Positions 1 through 4,604 of a stretch of 6,228 bases of DNA are shown here, piece after piece. The notes under the pieces were generated by a model. That model was given only the letters and a program-made list of their open reading frames with translations, had not been told where the DNA came from and did not search any database. Every line of letters starts with the position of its first letter. Within the stretch, counting starts at the first letter, position 1. The stretch is from Acidobacteriota bacterium (GTDB lineage Bacteria > Acidobacteriota > Vicinamibacteria > Vicinamibacterales > CAVVIG01). Location of the stretch: positions 1 to 6,228 of the forward strand of contig QHWL01000104.1 in assembly GCA_003222555.1 (NCBI GenBank), in the 5' to 3' direction. Made by a program: the position numbers and the translations under genes.

Positions 1-345
1 CCAATCGTAGCCGGCGCCCGGACCGCCCCAAGCGGACAAGAGTGAGCCGTCAGCGTCGAACTCCAGCACGGGCGGCGCCGCTTTCCAGATCGATCGCGTT
101 TCATTCGGCTGCAGCGTCGATGGGCGATGGGTGATCCAGACGTGATCGCGTTTGTCGACCGCGACGCCCGCCACGGCACCGACAATCCACTTGTTCGGCA
201 GCTGTTTCGGCCATAGCGGATCCACGCGAAAGGTGGGGACCTGACGCGGGAGTGCGGTCTGACGCTGCGCGAGTGGAACGGCCAGGGATGCAAGCATAGC
301 ACACGCGAAAAGCAGGAGAGTGGGGCGAAGAAGGTGTTGACGCAT
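1..345 (-). CDS. Secreted NHL-repeat / PAL-like beta-propeller protein, 5' part (runs off the left edge)
   Basis: The first 115 codons of a minus-strand gene are present, and no stop occurs before the window edge. The start at 345-343 has GAGG six bases upstream. Residues 1-26 form a signal peptide: Arg and His near the start, a hydrophobic core (LLLFACAMLASLAV), then a PLAQ cleavage region, so the product is exported. The mature part begins with FRVDPLWPKQLPNKW (residues 39-53). It continues with a first propeller blade, GVAVDKRDHVWITHRPSTL (60-78), and then VLEFDADGSLLSAWG (93-107). This layout is typical of NHL-repeat proteins related to peptidyl-hydroxyglycine lyase. The HR pair at 73-74 sits where that family has its catalytic Arg, but the other active-site residues lie outside the window. 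A 71-bp piece (175-245) has a damaged copy at 641-710. The gene points away from the 832-2977 pair. Family assignment is firm and exact function unknown. Confidence 0.85.
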   Translation of the reverse strand, partial: MRQHLLRPTLLLFACAMLASLAVPLAQRQTALPRQVPTFRVDPLWPKQLPNKWIVGAVAGVAVDKRDHVWITHRPSTLQPNETRSIWKAAPPVLEFDADGSLLSAWGGPGAGYDW

Positions 346-356
346 GAGGCGCCTCA
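345..356. repeat. 12-bp perfect palindrome over the start and ribosome binding site of the left-edge gene
   Basis: TGAGGCGCCTCA is fully self-complementary. It contains the GAGG ribosome binding site and touches the first base of the start codon of the minus-strand gene. It could be a protein binding site or simply chance in GC-rich DNA. It has no loop, so it is a poor hairpin. Confidence 0.4.
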
Positions 357-370
357 GTGAATGGACGATC

Positions 371-376
371 AGTGTA
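371..376 (-). promoter_or_regulatory. Possible -10 box for the left-edge NHL gene
   Basis: On the minus strand this reads TACACT, four of six matches to TATAAT, followed by a leader of about 20 bases before the start at 345. No convincing -35 box lies at the right distance, so this is only a candidate. Confidence 0.2.
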
Positions 377-439
377 GCCGATCGGAAAATGGAGACGGGT
401 CCGCGGCAAGAAAAGATGAGTGAAGAGAAGCAGCAGACC

Positions 440-592
440 CTACCGCTCGGTCACCGCAATATTCTCCTCTCGATAGGGATAGGGCGACGAGAACAGCACC
501 GATCCGGTTCGCGCAGTACCGGGTGAGGGATTGGGTGCAACGGTAAAGATGAACGTGCCGCCGAAGACGTTTCCGCTAAGGCTGATCCAAGA
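440..592 (-). pseudogene. BACON-like domain C-terminal relic
   Basis: A minus-strand frame of 50 codons ends at a TAG (442-440) and is closed upstream by in-frame stops (TGA at 595-593, and more near 633-638). It has no start codon or ribosome binding site, so it is not a gene as it stands. The peptide opens with SWISLSGNVFGGTFIFTV, continues with APNPSPGTARTGSVLF, and closes with ENIAVTER. This follows the BACON pattern: a Trp near the start of the visible piece, Gly-rich turn, F-x-V, Asn, A-R-x-G, then a last strand like ITVTQ before a C-terminal stop. BACON domains are small beta-sandwiches at the ends of secreted multidomain proteins. Because the final domain and stop survive, this is probably the tail of a gene whose front has been deleted. 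The assignment rests on pattern recall only. Confidence 0.5.
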
Positions 593-640
593 TCACCTAC
601 GCAGCTTGATGTCAGGTCATTTATTGGCTGGTTATTATAC

Positions 641-710
641 GGCACCGATAATCCACTTGTTCGGCAGCTGGCTCGGCCATTGCGGATCCACGCGAAACGG
701 GGGACTTGAC
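641..710 (-). pseudogene. 5' fragment of a further NHL/PAL-like gene
   Basis: This 70-bp piece matches 175-245 of the left-edge gene at about 63 of 71 aligned positions, in the same orientation. On the minus strand it encodes FRVDPQWPSQLPNKWIIGA, against FRVDPLWPKQLPNKWIVGA in the intact copy. Four of the six single-base changes inside this coding part alter or keep residues in a family-like way, which suggests it once coded for protein. One base is missing next to the CCCCC run (about 698-703), shifting the frame, and the reading ends at GTA TAA TAA immediately after the match. It is a broken paralogue. The upstream frame, GLAPPPIGAIARQVP, may be the old end of its signal region, but that is a guess. 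Confidence 0.7.
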
Positions 711-766
711 GAGCGATCGCGCCGATGGGAGGCGGAGCCAGGCCCGCGGCTTGGTGGGCGGTTTGA

Positions 767-772
767 TATACT
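767..772 (+). promoter_or_regulatory. Candidate -10 box for the tandem propeller pair
   Basis: TATACT matches five of six bases of TATAAT and lies 59 bases before the start at 832. No good -35 box stands 16-18 bases upstream. TTGGTG at 751-756 is only 10 bases away, which is too close. It is the best candidate in the region but weak. Confidence 0.3.
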
Positions 773-831
773 GACGGCGATTTGTCCCAACCAAAGCAAA
801 CGGTGTCGTCCGAATTTCCGGGGAGGCTCCT

Positions 832-1881
832 ATGAAGCGTTGTCTCGCGTCGGTCTCCGCCATGGCTTTGGTGCTGTGCGCCGCTCCTGCGTTCGCGCAG
901 CTGAAGGCGACCGCGCAAAATGTGCCCGAAATCCGTTACACGTCGGTGCCGAACTTCCTGAAGGTTCCGGCCGGCGAGTATCTCGGCGAATCCGTCGCGG
1001 TCGCGACCAATTCCAAGGGCCATGTCTTTGTCTATCACCGCAGCGCCAACACTCGGCTGTGGGAGTTCGATCAGAACGGCAACTTCGTGAAGGAAATCGG
1101 CAAGGGCTATTACGGTTTTGAGTTCGCGCACTCGGTTCGCGTCGATGCGCAGGACAATATCTGGACCGTCGACGAAGGCACCAACACCGTCACGAAGTTC
1201 AGCCCGGAGGGCAAGTTTCTTATGGTGCTCGGCCGCCGGCCACCGGCAGTTGACGGCGCCGTCGCGACGCCGACCGGCCCGAACCGTCCCGCACAGAAGT
1301 ACATTTTCTGCCGCCCGACGGATGTGGGTTTCGACCCGCAGGGCAACATTTTCGTCTCCGATGGATACTGCAACAACCGCGTGGTGAAGTTCGACAAGAA
1401 CGGCAGGTTCCTCGCGCAGGCGGGCAGTGAGAACCCCGGGAAGGAACCGGGTCAGTTCAACTTGCCGCACGGGCTCCAGGTTGATGGGCAGGGCAACGTC
1501 TGGGTAGCCGACCGCACGAACTTTCGCTACCAGGTCCTCGACAACGACCTCAAGCCGAAGAAGATCTACGACAACCTTGGAGTTGGCTGGACCGTTTGCG
1601 TTTCGCCGGGCCCGCACCAGTATGTCTTCGCCTCCAACTCCAACCCCAACGGCAATCCTCCGGGGTCGTGGGATATCACGGGCGAGATCTACAAGCTGGA
1701 ATTGGACGGGACGATCATTGGCAGGTTCGGCCATGCCAGCAAGGAGTTCGGCGGGTTCCAGGTCGTCCACATGATGGATTGCCGCAATCCGAATGAGATC
1801 ATTGTTGGCGAAATCGAATCCTGGCGTGTGCAAAAACTCATCCTGCAGCCCGTGCCCGCGAAGACCGCGAGCTTACGATAA
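832..1881 (+). CDS. Secreted peptidyl-alpha-hydroxyglycine amidating lyase-like (PAL-like) NHL propeller
   Basis: The protein has 349 residues, which suits a six-bladed propeller with signal peptide. GGGGAGG (820-826) lies five bases before the ATG. Residues 1-23 are a signal peptide ending AFAQ. Blade starts of the form V-D-x-x-(G/D)-N-(I/V)-(F/W)-V-x-D recur near 103-114, 167-177 and 217-227. Compared with the lyase domain of animal PAM (recalled, not aligned here), the key sites fall in order. R70 in VYHRS fits the catalytic Arg. H100 (FAHSV), H213 (LPHGL) and H313 (VVHMM) fit the three zinc His. Y179 in SDGYCNNR fits the catalytic Tyr, and R228 in VADR the second Arg. C160 (FCRPTD) and C180 (GYC) fit its disulfide. 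PAL releases an amidated peptide and glyoxylate from a C-terminal alpha-hydroxyglycine. No hydroxylase partner is seen, so the natural substrate is unknown and the activity is inferred. It likely shares a transcript with the gene at 1931. Confidence 0.88.
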   Translation: MKRCLASVSAMALVLCAAPAFAQLKATAQNVPEIRYTSVPNFLKVPAGEYLGESVAVATNSKGHVFVYHRSANTRLWEFDQNGNFVKEIGKGYYGFEFAHSVRVDAQDNIWTVDEGTNTVTKFSPEGKFLMVLGRRPPAVDGAVATPTGPNRPAQKYIFCRPTDVGFDPQGNIFVSDGYCNNRVVKFDKNGRFLAQAGSENPGKEPGQFNLPHGLQVDGQGNVWVADRTNFRYQVLDNDLKPKKIYDNLGVGWTVCVSPGPHQYVFASNSNPNGNPPGSWDITGEIYKLELDGTIIGRFGHASKEFGGFQVVHMMDCRNPNEIIVGEIESWRVQKLILQPVPAKTASLR

Positions 1882-1910
1882 GAACCGCGAGCTCACGATA
1901 AGAATCGATA
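1861..1910 (+). repeat. 20-bp tandem repeat across the stop codon, 2.5 copies
   Basis: Unit 1 is AAGACCGCGAGCTTACGATA (1861-1880), unit 2 is AGAACCGCGAGCTCACGATA (1881-1900), and a half unit AGAATCGATA follows (1901-1910). Units 1 and 2 agree at 17 of 20 positions. Unit 1 codes for the last residues of the upstream protein, and the stop TAA begins at its end. The tail KTASLR is therefore probably made of repeat sequence. The array sits just before the ribosome binding site of the next gene. Confidence 0.75.
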
Positions 1911-1916
1911 AGACAC

Positions 1917-1922
1917 AGGAGG
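1917..1922 (+). promoter_or_regulatory. Ribosome binding site that decides the start at 1931
   Basis: AGGAGG stands eight bases before the ATG at 1931, and the following codons give a signal peptide. The alternative upstream ATG at 1793 would add 46 non-conserved residues and bury the signal peptide. Confidence 0.8.
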
Positions 1923-1930
1923 CGATTTCC

Positions 1931-2977
1931 ATGAAACGCTTTTTGCCACTATTGGTTGTCACGGCGCTGCTTGCCACGTTCCCGGCCGCAGCCCAGAATG
2001 CCGTACCTCAGATTGCCTTCGATTCTGTCGCCAATCCGCTGACACTCCCCGATGACATCTATCTGGGCGAAGTGGGCGGCGTTGCGGCGAATTCCAAGGG
2101 CGATATTTTCGTTTACACGCGAACCGGCCATCCGACGGTTTCACTGGGCAGTGCCCGGCCGTTCGCGCACGGAGGATCGCGGCTGTTCCAGTTCGATCGA
2201 AACGGGAAGTTCATTCGCGAGATCGGACAGGGCAACTACGGCTTCATGTTTGCCCAGCAGGTCCGCATCGATCCGCAGGACAACATCTGGATTGTCGATC
2301 AGATGACGGGCTACGTGATGAAGCTCGACACGGGCGGGCGTGTCCAAATGTTGTTGGGCAGAAAGCCGGAGGCCATTCCCGTTCCGGCTCCTACCGGCCC
2401 CGCCCCCGCGGGCCGCGGACTCCCCGGTGCGGGCGCTCAGAGTGATGTTTTCAATCGGCCCACCGATGTGGCATGGGACGCGGCCGGCAACATTTTCGTG
2501 GCCGACGGCATCGGCAATGCTCGGGTCGCTAAATTCAGCAGCAAGGGCGTGTTCATCAAGTCCTGGGGCTCGAGAGGAACCGACCCCGGTTTGTTCGGGA
2601 CGGCCCGTGCCATTGCAGTCGATGCGCCAGGCAACGTGTACGTCGCCGACGCTGGCAATAAGCGAATCCAGGTCTTCGACAATAACGGAACCTTCAAGAC
2701 GCAATACACGAACGTCGGAACTCCGACGGCGCTTTGCATCACGCCCGGTCCGAACCAGTTTCTCTATAGCTCCAATTCGAATCCGCCGGACGATATCGAC
2801 GTCGCCGGCGAGATCTACAAGATGAAGTTGGACGGGACCATCGTCGGCAGGTTCGGCAGAGCGGGAAAACTGCTGAAGGAGTTCGGCACCGTCAACGCAA
2901 TCGACTGTCGCAGCGAGAACAACCTACTGGTGGGTGAGATCGGCAATATGAGGGTTCAGAAGCTCGCGCTGCATTAA
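1931..2977 (+). CDS. Secreted NHL-repeat propeller, tandem paralogue lacking PAL active-site residues
   Basis: The protein has 348 residues. A full AGGAGG (1917-1922) lies eight bases before the ATG, and a signal peptide (residues 1-22, ending PAAAQ) starts right there. These fix the start at 1931 rather than an in-frame ATG at 1793 inside the upstream gene. It is clearly a paralogue of the 832-1881 product, sharing blocks such as YGF-F-A, RPTDV, GEIYK-LDGTI-GRFG and the C-terminal VGEI-RVQKL. The sites matching that protein's PAL residues are changed. H100 is Q109, H213 is R226, H313 is N322, Y179 is I194, R228 is A241, and the Cys pair is N175/G195. Only the first Arg (R64, VYTR) stays. Two insertions stand out: residues 67-83, and a Pro/Ala/Gly-rich loop at about 148-170. 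The fold should be intact, but lyase chemistry is unlikely. A binding or structural role is an inference. The gene ends just before a terminator. Confidence 0.87.
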   Translation: MKRFLPLLVVTALLATFPAAAQNAVPQIAFDSVANPLTLPDDIYLGEVGGVAANSKGDIFVYTRTGHPTVSLGSARPFAHGGSRLFQFDRNGKFIREIGQGNYGFMFAQQVRIDPQDNIWIVDQMTGYVMKLDTGGRVQMLLGRKPEAIPVPAPTGPAPAGRGLPGAGAQSDVFNRPTDVAWDAAGNIFVADGIGNARVAKFSSKGVFIKSWGSRGTDPGLFGTARAIAVDAPGNVYVADAGNKRIQVFDNNGTFKTQYTNVGTPTALCITPGPNQFLYSSNSNPPDDIDVAGEIYKMKLDGTIVGRFGRAGKLLKEFGTVNAIDCRSENNLLVGEIGNMRVQKLALH

Positions 2978-3016
2978 CGGCCGCACGGTCTCTGGACAGG
3001 CACTTGCGTTGACGTT

Positions 3017-3043
3017 CGAAAAAGGGGTACGATCCCTTTTTCG
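3017..3043. terminator. Bidirectional intrinsic terminator between convergent genes
   Basis: CGAAAAAGGG and CCCTTTTTCG form a perfect 10-bp stem around the 7-base loop GTACGAT. The arms carry five A and five T, so an A/T tract is part of the structure on either strand. It lies 40 bases after the stop at 2977 and 30 bases past the end of the minus-strand oxidase gene (3073), which suits a shared two-way terminator. Confidence 0.75.
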
Positions 3044-3072
3044 GGATACGCCAAGCCGAGTGCCGTCCGGGC

Positions 3073-4212
3073 CTAGTAGACCGCACGTCTCTGGATCTTC
3101 TCCTTCGTTGCGAGGGCGAAGCGCTCGTCGACGTCGCCGCCCTTGGTCACGAGTCGCGCGACGTACTCGCCCACTGCAGGACCGTGCTTGAAGCCGTGGC
3201 CCGAGCCGCCGCCGACGAGCCAGACGTTATCGAGCTCCGGATGCCGGTCGATCAGGAAATCGCCGTTGCAGCTGTTCTCGTACTGACAGACCTCCGCGGC
3301 CACGAGCGGCGCGTCGCAGAGCGCCGGGAAGCGCCGAGCCAGATAGGCGCGTACGGCATCGAGCGTCCGGCCGGCGACGCGATCGCCCGTGTCGGGATCG
3401 AAGGCGGAGCCGTGACGGTCAAGAGCGATCTTGAAGCCGCGCCCTTCGATGTCGGGGATGCCGTACATCTCCTCGCCAAAGTCGATCCACGCAGGCATCG
3501 CAGGCGGCGCAAACCGCCGGTCTCCGGGCGGCGGGCCGAAGTACAGGACCTCCTGCCGCGTCAGGAAGATCCGATCGCCGAGGAGATCCGGAAAGAGCTT
3601 CGGCAGCCAGGGACCGCACGCGAACACGAACGTGGAGGCGCTCATCGTCTTGCCCGATCGCGTGGAGACAGCTTCGATTCGGCCGCGGCCGATAGCCGGC
3701 GGCTGCACGGCGTCCGCGATATAGCTGACGCCTTCTCGCTCCGCTTCGCGGACGACAGCCGCGACGGCGCGGCGCGCCATCAGCACGCCGCTCTGCGGCT
3801 CGTGGATCGCCCAGGTGACCGCGCCGAAGTCGATTTGTGGCCACCGCGATTCGAGTTGCGCGCGCGACAGGCGCTCGTGCGGCACTCCGATACACCTCAG
3901 CGTGGCGAGCGTCGACGTCGAGAGGGTGTCCTGCTCGCGCGCCAGCCACAGGACGCCGGTTTCGTGAAACAGCCTCAGGTCCGCCCGCTCGAAAAGAGCG
4001 TTCCAGAGCTCGAGCGATTGCCAGGACCACCGCGTGTAGATTTCCTGGGCGCCATAGCCCATGCGAATCACCCGCGTCTCGCCGCCTGAGCTCGCGCGGC
4101 TGTTGCCGGGACTGTAGGCATCGATCAGCGTCACGGCCTGTCCGGACCGCGCCAGGCGGTATGCGGTCCACGCCCCGAAGCATCCGGCTCCCACCACGAT
4201 GACGGGCGTCAT
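3073..4212 (-). CDS. FAD-dependent amine oxidase, monomeric sarcosine oxidase / N-methyl amino acid oxidase type
   Basis: The protein has 379 residues, near the usual 370-390 for this family. The start at 4212 places the nucleotide-binding fold at once: VIVVGAGCFG (4-13), with the GxGxxG loop and an acidic residue ending the second strand (LID, 29-31). TAGGA lies upstream. SSGGETRVIRMGYG (41-54) matches the SHG-TRIIR-YG flavin-contact segment of sarcosine oxidases. C309 in EVCQYENS matches the Cys that carries covalent FAD, K261 in GFKIALDRHG the Lys for oxygen activation, and GGGSGHGFKHGP (334-345) the C-terminal flavin motif. Such enzymes oxidise a secondary amine such as sarcosine to an imine and make hydrogen peroxide. 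The true substrate cannot be read from sequence. No signal peptide is seen, so it is cytoplasmic. It is convergent with the propeller pair and divergent from the receptor, hence its own transcript. Family relatives also include N-methyltryptophan and pipecolate oxidases. Confidence 0.88.
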   Translation of the reverse strand: MTPVIVVGAGCFGAWTAYRLARSGQAVTLIDAYSPGNSRASSGGETRVIRMGYGAQEIYTRWSWQSLELWNALFERADLRLFHETGVLWLAREQDTLSTSTLATLRCIGVPHERLSRAQLESRWPQIDFGAVTWAIHEPQSGVLMARRAVAAVVREAEREGVSYIADAVQPPAIGRGRIEAVSTRSGKTMSASTFVFACGPWLPKLFPDLLGDRIFLTRQEVLYFGPPPGDRRFAPPAMPAWIDFGEEMYGIPDIEGRGFKIALDRHGSAFDPDTGDRVAGRTLDAVRAYLARRFPALCDAPLVAAEVCQYENSCNGDFLIDRHPELDNVWLVGGGSGHGFKHGPAVGEYVARLVTKGGDVDERFALATKEKIQRRAVY

Positions 4213-4418
4213 GGTCGAGATCCTACTTCGCTGGGTGGCCACACGACTGTCTGGTGAAAACGTCGGGAGGCACCTGGGGCTCGTGCCGAGCGATCGGATC
4301 GGTGCGCCAAAACCTCGGGGTCGAACTGGGGCGCGAGCACCGTTCGGGCGGTCATCAACGGACAGCTCGTTGTTTTTCTCGTCCACTGCGACGGTTTCCG
4401 GTCGCGAGAGATTTGCCG

Positions 4419-4447
4419 TTGACAACCGGTAGTGACGGATTTAGTCT
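4419..4447 (+). promoter_or_regulatory. Candidate sigma70-type promoter for the TonB receptor
   Basis: A perfect TTGACA (4419-4424) is followed after 17 bases by TAGTCT (4442-4447). The -10 is weak but keeps the first T, the A at position 2 and the last T. Transcription would start near 4454, giving a leader of about 150 bases before the ATG at 4605. Confidence 0.45.
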
Positions 4448-4466
4448 CAGCCCGATTCTCAATCAA

Positions 4467-4484
4467 ATCTGCCGTCGGGCAGAT
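4467..4484. repeat. Perfect 7-bp inverted repeat in the receptor leader
   Basis: ATCTGCC and GGCAGAT flank the four-base loop GTCG. The repeat starts about 13 bases downstream of the predicted transcription start. It could be a small RNA hairpin or an operator for a dimeric regulator. No T tract follows, so it is not an intrinsic terminator. Confidence 0.45.
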
Positions 4485-4604
4485 GCGTTCGTCGCCCGTT
4501 CTCATATCGTGCCCTCGTCAAAACTTAGTGCCGCTCTTACAGGAGTCGCGTCAGCGGTCAGCATAAAGGGCCCCGGTCGAAAAGAACACACACGAGGAGG
4601 CCAA

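Larger units (their letters stand above)
346..831. other. Gene-free stretch with relics of two minus-strand genes
   Basis: No intact gene is seen in these 486 bases. On the minus strand, reading right to left, the stretch holds a 5' NHL-gene fragment (710-641), an AT-rich joint with several stops (about 640-593), a BACON-like 3' end (592-440), and a 94-bp leader before the left-edge gene. The right part holds the upstream region of the gene starting at 832. The picture fits an older tandem set of minus-strand genes shortened by deletion. Confidence 0.6.
4213..4604. other. Divergent intergenic region
   Basis: About 390 bases separate the oxidase start (minus) from the receptor start (plus). 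It holds a plus-strand promoter candidate (4419-4447), an inverted repeat (4467-4484) and a long receptor leader. The oxidase frame stays open to 4425 on the minus strand, but the added residues (Arg/Pro-rich, before the FAD fold) look non-coding. I see no convincing oxidase promoter. Confidence 0.5.

Noticed and set aside
344..526. Plus-strand open frame of 60 codons starting at 344
   Set aside because: It starts on the opposite strand of the left gene's start region, shows no ribosome binding site and crosses the BACON-like relic in antisense.
751..772. TTGGTG plus TATACT as a full promoter
   Set aside because: The gap is only 10 bases, too short for sigma70-type recognition, so only the -10 candidate is kept.
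451..1833. Minus-strand open frame of 460 codons
   Set aside because: It lies antisense to the clearly coding propeller gene, has no family-like sequence or ribosome binding site, and merely runs in through the relic region. It is a GC-rich shadow.
1793..1930. Earlier in-frame start for the second propeller
   Set aside because: It would overlap the upstream gene and bury the signal peptide. AGGAGG supports 1931.
3032..3047. Second hairpin ATCCC/GGGAT overlapping the terminator
   Set aside because: It is only five pairs and excludes the stronger 10-bp stem. It is probably incidental.
3184..4089. Plus-strand open frame of 301 codons
   Set aside because: It is antisense to the FAD oxidase, whose motifs are unmistakable. 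The translation is Arg/Ala-rich without a recognisable domain.
4213..4425. Upstream extension of the oxidase to an ATG at 4425
   Set aside because: It would place 71 Arg/Pro-rich residues before the N-terminal FAD fold, unlike the family. The start at 4212 gives the normal length and has TAGGA upstream.
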